This document shows positions 18,260 to 26,819 of a DNA stretch of 64,000 bases, one piece after another. Under the pieces are notes generated by a model, which did not search any database, was not told the origin of the DNA, and worked only from the letters and a program-made list of their open reading frames with translations. How positions within the stretch are numbered: the first letter of the stretch is position 1; each line of letters begins with the position of its first letter. Both the position numbers and the translations under genes were made by a program. This stretch comes from Hyphococcus sp. (GTDB lineage Bacteria; Pseudomonadota; Alphaproteobacteria; Caulobacterales; Parvularculaceae): contig JANQON010000011.1 of the NCBI GenBank assembly GCA_028289605.1, positions 111,698 to 175,697 on the forward strand, given 5' to 3'.

Positions 18260-20206
18260 ATGTCCAATGTTCGACTCTGGAAAGAGAATTGGGATCAGCC
18301 CTTTCACCTAGACGGCAGGGTCGTCGATCCTTCCTCGCGGCGGATCCGGATTGACGGCGATTCAGTTGAAATCGAACCACGGGTAATGGCTGTTTTGATA
18401 GCGCTCGCTGAGCGGGCGGGCGAAACTGTTCGGCGCCAGGAGTTGATTGACCGTGTGTGGAGCGGCGCGCCCGGCGCCGACCAGTCGCTCAATAATGCGA
18501 TCTCATTGCTGAGACGCGCTTTGAAAGACTCTGACACCGGCAAACGCTTGATCACGACGGTGCCAAAACAAGGCTATCAGTTGTGCGCAAGCGTTCAATT
18601 TCAAGACGGGCAACCAAAAACGCTACCGGATGAACCCTCTCCGGTTCAGGCGGCCCCATCCAATGATATGGGGAGATACCGTTTTCGCACCGTTATCGCC
18701 GCCCTGGGAATCGTCGCCTTTCTTGCTGCAGCTGTTTTTGTCCTACAAATACGGCCTTCATCCCAGCAGCAAGCGTCGACGACGACAGCGGCAGGTGCAA
18801 CTCTTCCAGTCGACCCGTTATCTATCGCCGTTTTGCCGTTTGAAAACTTCAGTATGGATACTGAGAACGCATATTTCGCGGATGGTCTCGCTGAAGAAAT
18901 TCTCCACGCCCTATCGCAGATTGAGACGTTGAAAGTCGCCTCGAGAACAGACTCGTTTCAATTTCGCGCCTCAGAAACGCCAATTGCGGAAATCGCGCAA
19001 CGACTAGGCGTCGCCAATGTTCTTGAAGGCAGCGTTCGTCGAAGCGACGACATGTTGCGGGTCACGGTGCAACTAATATCTGCAGAGAATAATGCTCACC
19101 TATGGTCTTCAACATATGATCGGCGGGCCGAAGACATCTTGGCTATTCAACAGGATATCGCTGTCAACATAGCGAATGCGCTTGTTGAAGAAATGAGCGG
19201 CAGCGAGCGCACTTTGCTGACGACAATGCCGACAGCCAGCTTTGAGGCCTATGAAAACTATCTCATTGGAAAATATGAAATGCGCAAATGGACGCCGGAC
19301 GGGAACCGTCGGGCTGTTGACGCGCTTGAGCGCGCCGTTTCTTTCGATCCGGAATTCGCCGAGGCGCGGTTGGCCCTGGGCAAGGCCTATTATTTTGCCG
19401 GCACGCATTACGGCTGGATGAATCCCAGCGAGGCCATACCGAAAGTCAAGGCGTCATTGGTTTACGGCGTCTCGGCGCCCAACCCAGTGACGCGCGCTGC
19501 GGCGCTTTCTATTTACGCGGACGTATTGGCCTGGAGCGACAAAGATTGGAACGGCGCCATCGCCGCCTATCAGCGTTCTTATGAGTTATCAGGCACGCCA
19601 GCGCTCGGGTACGGTTTGACGAACTCAATTATTGGCGAGCACGATGCCGCTATCGAGATTTTTCGGATGCTGCTTGATGGCGGGCCCGATGAGATGAACA
19701 TCAACGATGATGTTGGCATCCGCAACAATCTGGCTTGGGCGTATTTCAATGCGCGGCGCTATGAAGAGGCGCAGCGCACCGCTAACACCGTAATTTCCGC
19801 CGACGACGCTTTCGCCGACGGGTATCGTGTTCTCGGTAGAGCCCAGTTACAACTGGGACTTCATGACGAGGCGGTAAAAACATTCTCTATTGCTGCTAAA
19901 CTCATGAACAATGCGCCGATCGCCAGGTCTGACCTCGCCGTCGCTTTGGCGCGTACGGGGCGAAGCGATGATGCGAAAAACATCTTGCGCGAGCTGGAGA
20001 ATACCGACGAGTATGTGCCGGCGCCGCTTGTTGCGCAGATTTACGCCAATCTCGGTGATGCGGACGCGGCGTTTCTGTGGATTGAAAAAGGAATAGAAGA
20101 CAGCGCACGCGGCGTTGTTTTTCTAAAAATCAACCCTCTTTACGACCCAATCCGTAGCGATCCTCGCTTCTCCGCCATCTTAACCCGGCTGAATTTGTCA
20201 AGTTAG
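18260..20206 (+). CDS. CadC-like winged-helix regulator with TolB-like domain and TPR repeats
   Basis: The protein has about 648 residues. An OmpR-type winged helix occupies residues 1-105 (EPRVMAVLIALAERAGETV, TTVPKQGYQL). One transmembrane helix follows at about 140-160 (VIAALGIVAFLAAAVFVL). Then comes a segment typical of adenylate-cyclase/TolB-like regulators (IAVLPFENFS, FADGLAEEIL, GVANVLEGSVRR), and from about 335 TPR-like helical repeats. The layout is that of a membrane-tethered one-component regulator: periplasmic sensing, cytoplasmic DNA binding. The start at 18260 has AGGAAAA eight bases upstream; an in-frame ATG at 18218 is possible. Its likely target is the adjacent divergent operon. 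Confidence 0.85.
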   Translation: MSNVRLWKENWDQPFHLDGRVVDPSSRRIRIDGDSVEIEPRVMAVLIALAERAGETVRRQELIDRVWSGAPGADQSLNNAISLLRRALKDSDTGKRLITTVPKQGYQLCASVQFQDGQPKTLPDEPSPVQAAPSNDMGRYRFRTVIAALGIVAFLAAAVFVLQIRPSSQQQASTTTAAGATLPVDPLSIAVLPFENFSMDTENAYFADGLAEEILHALSQIETLKVASRTDSFQFRASETPIAEIAQRLGVANVLEGSVRRSDDMLRVTVQLISAENNAHLWSSTYDRRAEDILAIQQDIAVNIANALVEEMSGSERTLLTTMPTASFEAYENYLIGKYEMRKWTPDGNRRAVDALERAVSFDPEFAEARLALGKAYYFAGTHYGWMNPSEAIPKVKASLVYGVSAPNPVTRAAALSIYADVLAWSDKDWNGAIAAYQRSYELSGTPALGYGLTNSIIGEHDAAIEIFRMLLDGGPDEMNINDDVGIRNNLAWAYFNARRYEEAQRTANTVISADDAFADGYRVLGRAQLQLGLHDEAVKTFSIAAKLMNNAPIARSDLAVALARTGRSDDAKNILRELENTDEYVPAPLVAQIYANLGDADAAFLWIEKGIEDSARGVVFLKINPLYDPIRSDPRFSAILTRLNLSS

Positions 20207-20395
20207 ATGCGACGTAGAGAATTGCGAAAGGCAAAAGCCCAATACAAAAGGGATTTGTGATGGGCGAAGCTAGCGTGCGAACGTCCGCCTTTGCGCGCAG
20301 GGCGGACATTCCGCGATCAAACCAAAGAGAAAGACGGCATACCGGTTAAGGGACCGCGGTCTTACCCCTGTTTTTGGCGTACTAACCGGATGCGT

Positions 20396-20965
20396 TCACC
20401 GGCATTTGGCAGGATAGATGAACGACGTGCCCGCCGTAACTTCGACGCCGCTGGAAACGTGACGATACCCTCCGGTGACGAGTTGGATTAGCCCATCTTC
20501 GGTATCGAACGCCAATGCGCCGAATTGCATTGCGCCGCCGCCGCGCATTTGCATGCCGCCGGCAACCCGTTTGGACCAACGGAACATCTGCCCCTTTGAG
20601 CCCCAACACATGTCTTTCATCTTGTCCGCGGTAATGACTTGCGCCTCTTCTGCAATCATTGCGCGGAATCCGTTGTTGAGCCGGTCCTCAGCCTTTTTCG
20701 CCAATGGCGAGTCCGGATATATTTGTACAAAGGCCAGGAAACCGGGGTGCAAACCGATTTCTTCTGCATTCGAATACGCCTCTACATCAGAAAGGCCGGC
20801 CCATTCTTCTTCATGGTCTTTCCTGACAACTTCGCGATAGCCTTCGTTTTGATTCAGCTTGCTCAGCGCCTCGCGCTCGGAGGGATCGCCCGCCCCGCCG
20901 CCGCAACCGGCAGCGAGCACGAGCACGAGCACGAGCAACACAGATATCGAAGTTTTTTTCACCAT
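20396..20965 (-). CDS. Small exported lipoprotein of unknown function
   Basis: The protein has 189 residues. The signal peptide MVKKTSISVLLVLVLVLAAGC is a textbook lipoprotein signal with the lipid-bearing Cys at residue 21. Its LVLVLV core is encoded by a hexanucleotide repeat. The mature part has a helical first half and a Gly/Met-rich middle (GGMQMRGGGAMQFGAL). No domain is recognised. The start is fixed by GGGGAG seven bases upstream. It stands alone; 189 bp to the left separates it from the convergent CadC-like gene, where a 7-bp hairpin at 20283-20307 could slow transcription. Confidence 0.7.
   Translation of the reverse strand: MVKKTSISVLLVLVLVLAAGCGGGAGDPSEREALSKLNQNEGYREVVRKDHEEEWAGLSDVEAYSNAEEIGLHPGFLAFVQIYPDSPLAKKAEDRLNNGFRAMIAEEAQVITADKMKDMCWGSKGQMFRWSKRVAGGMQMRGGGAMQFGALAFDTEDGLIQLVTGGYRHVSSGVEVTAGTSFIYPAKCR
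20915..20938 (-). repeat. Hexanucleotide repeat inside the lipoprotein signal sequence
   Basis: GAGCAC is repeated three times, with a fourth imperfect copy GAGCAA, read on the plus strand. On the coding strand it gives alternating Leu-Val in the hydrophobic core of the signal peptide. Gain or loss of a unit would add or remove two residues without a frameshift. Confidence 0.8.
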
Positions 20966-21180
20966 TGCGTCTCCCCTTTCGGCCAAACAGACTGGCTACT
21001 ATCCACAAATGGCGCAAGACGCAGTGCAACACCGCGATGGAAAACACCCATCAGTCCGGCGACGATTTGCAGCAAAGCGTGGGCGCCCGCTCCAGCAGCG
21101 CAAAAGAATCGACAGCGTCTCTTTCGCCCCTCTTCCGAACGCGGCGCATCGCACTGTGAGACTGATAGGAGGCGTTAACC

Positions 21181-22245
21181 TCAGGAAACGAGATGGAGCG
21201 CTGACTGTTTTTCTTCGATCAGTTTGTCCGCGACCCAAGTCGCTGCGCTTGGCGAATCGCCTCCGCGCACGACGAAGACGGCGGCGCCGGCGGGGCCCGT
21301 CGACCACCAACTGCGCACGAGACTCTTTGGTACGGTGATTGTATCGCCAGGTCCTAGTTCAATGTATCGATCGCTCCAGAACAGCGTCACGAACCCAGAC
21401 TGAACGAAAACGACCTCCTCTTCGCCTCTAGAATGCGGAGGAATTCGACCGTTCGCATCAAACTGAATCTTTCGAAAATGAAATCCATGAGGGTGGGACA
21501 CTTTGGCCGCCGCAACTCTTTCTGCGGCGCTCTCCGGCCCCAGGATCGGAGCCTCAGAGACGCCGGTGGCGTGAACCGCCAAGTCAGTATCGCTAGCGAG
21601 ACGGATGTCGCCGTTTGAAACAACGCATGCAGACATTTCCGCATGGGACATGGTTCGGAACGAAGCTAGATCGTCTTTCGATGTTGGCGTGCAAGGCTGG
21701 TCGTCTGCCGGAATTGTTTCGCCCCGCGTGGTGTCGATCAGAAGACCGGCCTTCGTCAGGACGAGCCCGTGTTCCTTCGCCTGTTCGAAAACATATGGCG
21801 CCCAGGTCACATGCCCCGGGTCGTCGCCGCCAAGAATGGCGAACAGGAAGCTCTCCTCATCGGATACGCATTCAAAGCCCCTGAAGACATTGACCGGAAT
21901 TGAAATGACGTCGCCGGGCCGCAGCACGACCTCACCATCCGCGCCGTCATGCCCCCACCGAAAAGCCCAGGCGCCGGAATGCACGAGGAAGACTTCCGCA
22001 GTTTCATGGCTGTGCTGGGAATTCACGCATCCTTTGGGCTGCCTGGCGCCGCCAATGTTAAATCCGTGAGGTATTTTCACATGGACATGCTGCCCCGGGC
22101 TTTCCGACACGCCCGGGCCGATGATGCAAAAGTTCTCTTTTTTGTCGCTTCCCGGCGTTTTCGCGTCGATGAACGCCGTTGTGCAGGGAATAAGGTCTCG
22201 ATATCGAACGGTGCGGCGTTCCATGTCTTCGGTTGAATACGTCAC
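21181..22245 (-). CDS. Bicupin protein, gentisate-dioxygenase-like
   Basis: The protein has 354 residues with two cupin beta-barrels. The first has QHSHETAEVFLVHSG and PGDVISIPVNVFRGF (about residues 85-145); the second has IPPHSRGEEEVVFVQSG and PGDTITVPKSLVRSW (about 265-325). The H-x-H-x(n)-E pattern is clearest in the first barrel, while the second keeps only one His plus the Glu cluster, so probably only one metal site is active. Such bicupins include ring-cleaving dioxygenases and metal-dependent isomerases. Its promoter region carries a 16-bp operator (22295-22310) of the island-wide set, so it belongs to the LacI-type regulon. Substrate unknown. Confidence 0.78.
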   Translation of the reverse strand: MTYSTEDMERRTVRYRDLIPCTTAFIDAKTPGSDKKENFCIIGPGVSESPGQHVHVKIPHGFNIGGARQPKGCVNSQHSHETAEVFLVHSGAWAFRWGHDGADGEVVLRPGDVISIPVNVFRGFECVSDEESFLFAILGGDDPGHVTWAPYVFEQAKEHGLVLTKAGLLIDTTRGETIPADDQPCTPTSKDDLASFRTMSHAEMSACVVSNGDIRLASDTDLAVHATGVSEAPILGPESAAERVAAAKVSHPHGFHFRKIQFDANGRIPPHSRGEEEVVFVQSGFVTLFWSDRYIELGPGDTITVPKSLVRSWWSTGPAGAAVFVVRGGDSPSAATWVADKLIEEKQSALHLVS

Positions 22246-22294
22246 TGCGCGCCGTCTCCGATTGAATTACGGATGCACCATTGTCGTCGAAAAA

Positions 22295-22310
22295 TGTACT
22301 TCGAATGCAA
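22295..22310. promoter_or_regulatory. Predicted LacI-type operator O1
   Basis: TGTACTTCGAATGCAA is an imperfect palindrome centred on TTCGAA, combining both half-site versions found in the island (TGTACTTC and TTGCATTC). It lies 50 bp upstream of the bicupin start. Confidence 0.75.
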
Positions 22311-22343
22311 TTTTTAGGCAAGCGAAACGATGGCGCTGCCGAC

Positions 22344-22793
22344 TCAGCGGCGATCGTCCCAGCCCTTTCCATCCAAAAGATCGCGACCCATCTGACGAAA
22401 GACATCGATCAGATCGAGATGAACCCAGTTCTCGACGCACGACCCGCTCTCATCAAATCTCCAAAAGTCCATATATTTCAGATAGATGCGCTTTCCCGTC
22501 GGTTCCATCCCAAGAAACTCGCCGGAATGGGTCGCTTCAACCGTCCCATAGGCCGCAACCAGGTCGCCGTCCTCCAGAATGAGGTCGATCGTGGTGTACT
22601 TGTCCTTGAAGGCGTTGAGAAACGGCCGCTGCCAGCCGTCCTGAAATTCCTTGAGCGAGGTTTTGGTGCCCGGGCCGGCGCCGCCGCGCCAGACAAAATT
22701 CTTCGAAAAATGGGCGTCGATTCCCTCGATAATATGGTCGTTTAACGCGTCATTCATGGCGATGATGCGCTCTTTATATCCTTTGCCGCTCAT
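22344..22793 (-). CDS. SnoaL-like / ester-cyclase family protein
   Basis: The protein has 149 residues, one NTF2-like fold. The core GPGTKTSLKEFQDGWQRPFLNAFKD and the C-terminal ENWVHLDLIDVFRQMGRDLL match the signature W.f.D...v..Q.G seen in the other SnoaL-like proteins of the island. Members of this fold catalyse aldol-type cyclisations or epoxide hydrolysis, or bind ligands without catalysis. It is transcribed leftward from the divergent operator region at 22854-22869. The bicupin gene lies downstream on the same strand and may also be read from this promoter. No signal peptide, so cytoplasmic. Confidence 0.82.
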   Translation of the reverse strand: MSGKGYKERIIAMNDALNDHIIEGIDAHFSKNFVWRGGAGPGTKTSLKEFQDGWQRPFLNAFKDKYTTIDLILEDGDLVAAYGTVEATHSGEFLGMEPTGKRIYLKYMDFWRFDESGSCVENWVHLDLIDVFRQMGRDLLDGKGWDDRR

Positions 22794-22853
22794 GCTTGGT
22801 CCTATTGCTCAATTGGGCGATGGTAAGTCCTTATCGGCTGTCAGTAGACTTTT

Positions 22854-22869
22854 TTGCATTCGCATGCAA
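22854..22869. promoter_or_regulatory. Predicted LacI-type operator O2
   Basis: TTGCATTCGCATGCAA is a near-perfect palindrome (seven of eight base pairs symmetric). It lies between the divergent SnoaL genes, 61 bp from one start and 44 bp from the other. Confidence 0.8.
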
Positions 22870-22902
22870 TTTCAATCGCCGAGATGTGCGTTTTAGATCG
22901 AG

Positions 22903-22918
22903 TGGGATTCGAATGAAG
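22903..22918. promoter_or_regulatory. Possible weak second operator overlapping the start codon
   Basis: TGGGATTCGAATGAAG keeps the ATTCGAAT core and matches the consensus at about 12 of 16 positions. It covers the ATG at 22913, 49 bp centre to centre from O2. It may be coincidental. Confidence 0.35.
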
Positions 22919-24013
22919 ACAGACAGCCCAGCGAGCCAACCCGTGACCCGCGTCGCGACAACAGACATCGCCGAGATGCTCTCGCCGGCGCCCGGCCGGC
23001 GAATGCCAATGCGCGGCTTTGACGACGAATTCGTTGATATCGCCGATTACATTATCCGGATCACGGACCGCATTTGGCATGAGCGCAAGGTCGACCTTTG
23101 CCGGAAGTATTATTCAGAAGACAGCGTGATCCATACCCTCACGGGCGACATCGTGGGATCAGCCACGGTAGAGGCCAATACGCACGCCACCCTCGCCGCT
23201 TTCCCTGACCGCACGCTGGATGGCGACAACGTCATCTGGTCGGGAGATGAAGATGAGGGGTTTTACTCATCTCATTTGATCACCAGCCGGATGACCAATC
23301 TTGGAGCGTCGGAATTTGGGCCGCCAACGGGAAAGCTGGCGCGCATTCGCACTATCGCGGACTGTCTGTGCAAAGAAAATCAAGTCGTCGAGGAGTGGCT
23401 TGTCCGAGACAATGCCGCGCTGGCTATGCAGCTTGGCTTTGACAAGTTTGAAATCGCACAGGCCCAGGCGGCGGACGATGTCGCCAACGGCAAAAACTTG
23501 ATCGAAATATTGGCGCCGTGGCGCGATGCGTCACTTCGGCAAACCAAAATAGAGGAAAGCGTTTCGCGACCCACCTCGCCGGAAGCGACTCCCGAAGACT
23601 TCGCACGCTTTGTTTTCCAGGAGCTGTGGAACAAAAAGGCGATGGATGTGTTGCCTGGTATTTTCGATTTCAGGATTGGCGCGCACCTCACTGCAAATCG
23701 CGATCTTTACGGAACGACGGAATACAAAGACTATCTATCGACCTTGTTCGCTGCTCTTCCTGATCTTGCAGCGACCGTCAATCACGTCGCCTGCATTCCC
23801 TATCTGGGCGACGCCAAAGACATCGCCGTGCGCTGGTCGATGACCGGCGCTCACCAAGGCGACGGCATGTTCGGGCCGGCTTCCGGCGCGCCGGTATACA
23901 TTCTCGGCGCCTCTCACTGGCGCGTCATCAATGGGCGGATACGAGAAGAATGGACCGTGTTCGACGAGCTTGCGGTGTTGCGGCAGATCGAAACGCATCG
24001 GCTAATGTCATAA
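22913..24013 (+). CDS. Tandem SnoaL-like (two NTF2 folds) protein
   Basis: The protein has 366 residues and two SnoaL-like domains, about residues 30-200 and 230-360. The first has ITDRIWHERKVDLCRKYYSEDSV and VVEEWLVRDNAAL; the second has VFQELWNKKAMDVLPGIF and IREEWTVFDELAVLRQIE. The ATG at 22913 is chosen because the longer frame would run through the operator and lacks a ribosome-binding site. The stop codon abuts directly on the ATG of the amidohydrolase gene (TAAATG), so both are one operon. Similar tandem proteins occur at 27637 and 36863. Catalytic role unknown. Confidence 0.82.
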   Translation: MKTDSPASQPVTRVATTDIAEMLSPAPGRRMPMRGFDDEFVDIADYIIRITDRIWHERKVDLCRKYYSEDSVIHTLTGDIVGSATVEANTHATLAAFPDRTLDGDNVIWSGDEDEGFYSSHLITSRMTNLGASEFGPPTGKLARIRTIADCLCKENQVVEEWLVRDNAALAMQLGFDKFEIAQAQAADDVANGKNLIEILAPWRDASLRQTKIEESVSRPTSPEATPEDFARFVFQELWNKKAMDVLPGIFDFRIGAHLTANRDLYGTTEYKDYLSTLFAALPDLAATVNHVACIPYLGDAKDIAVRWSMTGAHQGDGMFGPASGAPVYILGASHWRVINGRIREEWTVFDELAVLRQIETHRLMS

Positions 24014-24916
24014 ATGTCCGCGAAGCGAAAAATTTTCGACGCCCATCATCATCTCTGGAAGCTCGATGAATGTCGCTATCCCTGGTTGATGGCCAAAGGC
24101 GTGAAGCGTTTCTTCGGCGACCCCGCCCCGATCCAGAAAGACTATCTTCTCCGGAACTTCCTTGATGACGCGTCTGAGTACGATGTGGTTGGCTCAACCC
24201 ATATTCAAGTCGGAGTTGACAAGGACGACGCAGTCAAAGAGACACAGTGGCTGCAATCGACCGCCAATAAGACAGGATTGCCGAACGCCATCGTCGCGTT
24301 TGCTGACCTGACCAGCGACAACATCGACGAAATACTCTCGGCCCACGCGCAGTCAAAGAACTTTCGCGGGATCCGCCAGATTGTCGGGCGCCATCCCAGC
24401 GAGGATGCGGCGACCGGAACCGGCGCGTTGCTCGACAGTCCCCGGTTTTTGCACGGGTTAAGGCGGTTAGCGCTGAACGGGCTGTCATTCGACCTGCAGT
24501 TGACGGCGGCGCAGTATGACGGCGCCATCCGCCTGTTTCGTCAGCTGCCGGACTTAAAGATTGCGATTTGTCACTTTGCCAGCCCGTGGGATCGATCGAG
24601 GGATGGGTTTGAAAACTGGCGCCGCGCCATGAGAGCGTTTGCGGACATGCCTCATTGCCACATGAAGTTTTCAGGCTTCGGCATGTTTGAGCCAAACTGG
24701 ACCCTAGATCATATCACGCCGTATCTCGACACGGCGATAACAGTGTTCGGTGAGGACCGCTGCATGGCGGGGTCGAACTTCCCTGTCGACAAGCTTTATG
24801 GCGACTACAACCGCATCTGGCGCGCCCTTGAAAAGTGGGCCCCGAGCGAAACTGTCCTTAAAAAAATCACGATGACAAACGCGTCTGACTATTACGCCGT
24901 TTTGCCCGAGAGCTGA
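24014..24916 (+). CDS. Amidohydrolase-2 family metal-dependent hydrolase (lactonase-like)
   Basis: The protein has 300 residues with a TIM-barrel amidohydrolase pattern: FDAHHHLWKLDECRYPWL at the N-terminus supplies the H-x-H metal ligands, FRGIRQIVGRHP and ICHFASPWD lie in the barrel, and GSNFPVDKL near residue 255 carries the conserved Asp. This subfamily includes sugar-acid lactonases (L-fuconolactonase, L-rhamnonolactonase) and 2-pyrone-4,6-dicarboxylate hydrolase. With aldolase and dehydrogenase genes nearby, opening of a lactone intermediate is a fair inference. It overlaps the convergent aldolase gene by 25 bp at the 3' ends. Confidence 0.85.
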   Translation: MSAKRKIFDAHHHLWKLDECRYPWLMAKGVKRFFGDPAPIQKDYLLRNFLDDASEYDVVGSTHIQVGVDKDDAVKETQWLQSTANKTGLPNAIVAFADLTSDNIDEILSAHAQSKNFRGIRQIVGRHPSEDAATGTGALLDSPRFLHGLRRLALNGLSFDLQLTAAQYDGAIRLFRQLPDLKIAICHFASPWDRSRDGFENWRRAMRAFADMPHCHMKFSGFGMFEPNWTLDHITPYLDTAITVFGEDRCMAGSNFPVDKLYGDYNRIWRALEKWAPSETVLKKITMTNASDYYAVLPES

Positions 24917-25665
24917 TCAAAGGCGCTGCGCAGCACCTTCGCGCCTTCAAGAATGAACGTGTGATCGGACTTCAGAATAAACAAGCTTGCGCCCAATGCG
25001 CGCCATTTTGGAATCTCAGCAAGATCGCTGACGAACATGCCGATCCGCCTGTGGGCCTGGCTTGCAGCAGCGCAAATGCGTTCGACGGCTTCTACGACCG
25101 CGTCTTGCGTCGGCGTCGACGCCCCGAGCGCGACCGTTAGGTCAATTCGACCGATAAACAAGCAATCGATCCCTTCGACAGCGGCAATATCATGAATTGC
25201 GTCCAGCGCCTCAAGATCTTCGATCTGAGCGATCACTGCGGTATTGTCGTTCCCGCGCTGCAGGTTTTCCGACATAGACGTGGTTGTGTATCCGGCAGCG
25301 CGCGACGACCCGGCGTAGCCTCGTCCGCCCGGCCCATAGCGGCTCATTTGGGCAAGCGCCCGCGCTTCATCGACGGAGCGGATATGCGGGGCCACAACAC
25401 CGGTCGCTCCACAGTCCAGCGCATTCAAAACGTGTTCGGAAGATGCGTGCGGAAGCCGGACAAGTCCCGGCATCGACGCCGCGCGCAGCGCCGCCAAAGA
25501 TGTATCAATTGCGGCTCGATCAAAAGGCGCGTGCTCCGCATCAAGACAAACGCAATCGAGCGCTGTCAGCCCCAAAACCTCAGCAACAATATGGGACGGC
25601 GTTTTCACCCAGGCGCCGATCAGCGGCTCGCCCGCCAACAAGCGACTTCTGAAGTCGGCGCGCAT
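24892..25665 (-). CDS. HpcH/HpaI-family aldolase
   Basis: The protein has 258 residues and the class II aldolase / citrate-lyase-like TIM barrel. Signatures are GAWVKTPSHIVAEVLGL, CLDAEHAPFD (active-site region), LNALDCGATGVVAPHIRS, IAQIEDLEALDAI with metal-binding Glu, and GIDCLFIGRIDLTVALG. These enzymes split 2-keto-3-deoxy sugar acids or 4-hydroxy-2-oxoheptanedioate to pyruvate and an aldehyde. The start at 25665 shares one base with the stop of the MetE-like gene (TGATG), so the two are coupled. The 3' end overlaps the amidohydrolase by 25 bp. Confidence 0.88.
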   Translation of the reverse strand: MRADFRSRLLAGEPLIGAWVKTPSHIVAEVLGLTALDCVCLDAEHAPFDRAAIDTSLAALRAASMPGLVRLPHASSEHVLNALDCGATGVVAPHIRSVDEARALAQMSRYGPGGRGYAGSSRAAGYTTTSMSENLQRGNDNTAVIAQIEDLEALDAIHDIAAVEGIDCLFIGRIDLTVALGASTPTQDAVVEAVERICAAASQAHRRIGMFVSDLAEIPKWRALGASLFILKSDHTFILEGAKVLRSAFDQLSGKTA

Positions 25666-26819
25666 CAGGCCGCCTTCGACCACAGCTTGTCGCTGGCAAG
25701 CTCGGCCCCCTCAGCCAGCGCGCCGAGCTTTGCATAGACAATGTCCTCGTCAACGGCGCCGAAACCGGCGAAGGTCGAAAATCCGCAGTCTGTGCCGGCG
25801 ATCACGCGCTCTCGCCCAACAATGTCGGCAAAGCGCTCGATACGTTCTGCAACGAGCCGGGGATGCTCCACAAAGTTCGTCGTGGAATCGATGACGCCAG
25901 GAACAAGAATCTTGTCCTCGGGAAGAGCTGCGTCTCGAAAGACTTGCCATTCATGGGCGTGGCGCGGATTGGCGCTTTCGAACAACAAGGCCTGAGGTTT
26001 GGCCCTCAACGCGATCGGCAACACCATTTCCATCGGCGCGTCGCAGTGATGCGGCCCTTCATAATTGCCCCAACATACGTGAAGCCTCATCTTTTCGGCG
26101 GGAATGTTGCGCGTTGCGTGATTGAGGGCGTCAACATGCGTCATTGCAAGTCGTTCATACGCCGCATCGTCCTGATCTTTGAAAATCATGTGCCGGCCGA
26201 GCCCTAGATCAGGCGAGTCCAGTTGAAGAATAAAACCCGCCTCGACGATCGATTCGTATTCATGGCGCATCGCCTCAGCGAGCGCTTCCAAATACGCAGA
26301 TTGCGACGAATAATACTCATTAGGCTGGAACAAGGCGATGACGCCGGGGGACGCAGCGTTCATGAATCCTTCAACCGGCGACGCTTCCGCCACAGCGCTC
26401 TTGAAGTTCGATAAGTCATCTTCAAGAGGGCCGGTGTCTTTGACCTTTATCTCACCCACGCATTTCGGTCGACGGTAGGACGGCGTGCCGCCGCCTTTCG
26501 CTTGCCGCTCAAGGAAACCCGGGAACTCTTCCAAGTCCTTCGGCGCATTGCGCGGACTGTCTCCATCGAAACCGGAGATACGATCTTTGATGTACGTTGC
26601 GTAGGAAATTTTGCTCATTTCGCCGTCGCTGACGATGTCAACGCCGACGTCAACTTGCCTCGCGACGACGTCCATCACCGAACCGGCGATGGTTTTCTTG
26701 AAGCCCTCGGCGTCGTCAAGCGCGCCCTTTTCGTGCGCAAAAACACCGTCTGTCACCGCTTTCGATCTGGGCAAGCTGCCGACATGGGTGGTCAAAATTC
26801 TATCCGTGCTTGTTTTCAT
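25665..26819 (-). CDS. MetE-like (cobalamin-independent methionine synthase II) family protein
   Basis: The protein has 384 residues with the C-terminal-type MetE barrel only. Signatures are TTHVGSLPRS at the N-terminus, VDVGVDIVSDGEMSK, HVCWGNYEGPHHCDAP and FESANPRHAHEW. GTDCGFSTFAG near the C-terminus supplies the last zinc ligand (H, C, E, C set). Full MetE is about 750 residues; short versions act as thiol alkyl- or methyltransferases, for example epoxyalkane:coenzyme M transferase. In a catabolic operon it may demethylate a substrate or transfer an alkyl group to a thiol; that is inference. Its start overlaps the stop of the alpha/beta hydrolase by one base (TAATG). Confidence 0.85.
   Translation of the reverse strand: MKTSTDRILTTHVGSLPRSKAVTDGVFAHEKGALDDAEGFKKTIAGSVMDVVARQVDVGVDIVSDGEMSKISYATYIKDRISGFDGDSPRNAPKDLEEFPGFLERQAKGGGTPSYRRPKCVGEIKVKDTGPLEDDLSNFKSAVAEASPVEGFMNAASPGVIALFQPNEYYSSQSAYLEALAEAMRHEYESIVEAGFILQLDSPDLGLGRHMIFKDQDDAAYERLAMTHVDALNHATRNIPAEKMRLHVCWGNYEGPHHCDAPMEMVLPIALRAKPQALLFESANPRHAHEWQVFRDAALPEDKILVPGVIDSTTNFVEHPRLVAERIERFADIVGRERVIAGTDCGFSTFAGFGAVDEDIVYAKLGALAEGAELASDKLWSKAA

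Noticed and set aside
20764..20779. Another copy of the LacI-type operator inside the lipoprotein gene at 20396-20965
   Set aside because: Only the core TGCATTCGAAT matches, it lies within coding sequence away from any promoter, and the outer bases do not fit.
22900..22920. Sequence resembling the T-loop of a tRNA (GGATTCGAATG)
   Set aside because: No cloverleaf can be formed around it; it is better read as a weak copy of the operator core.
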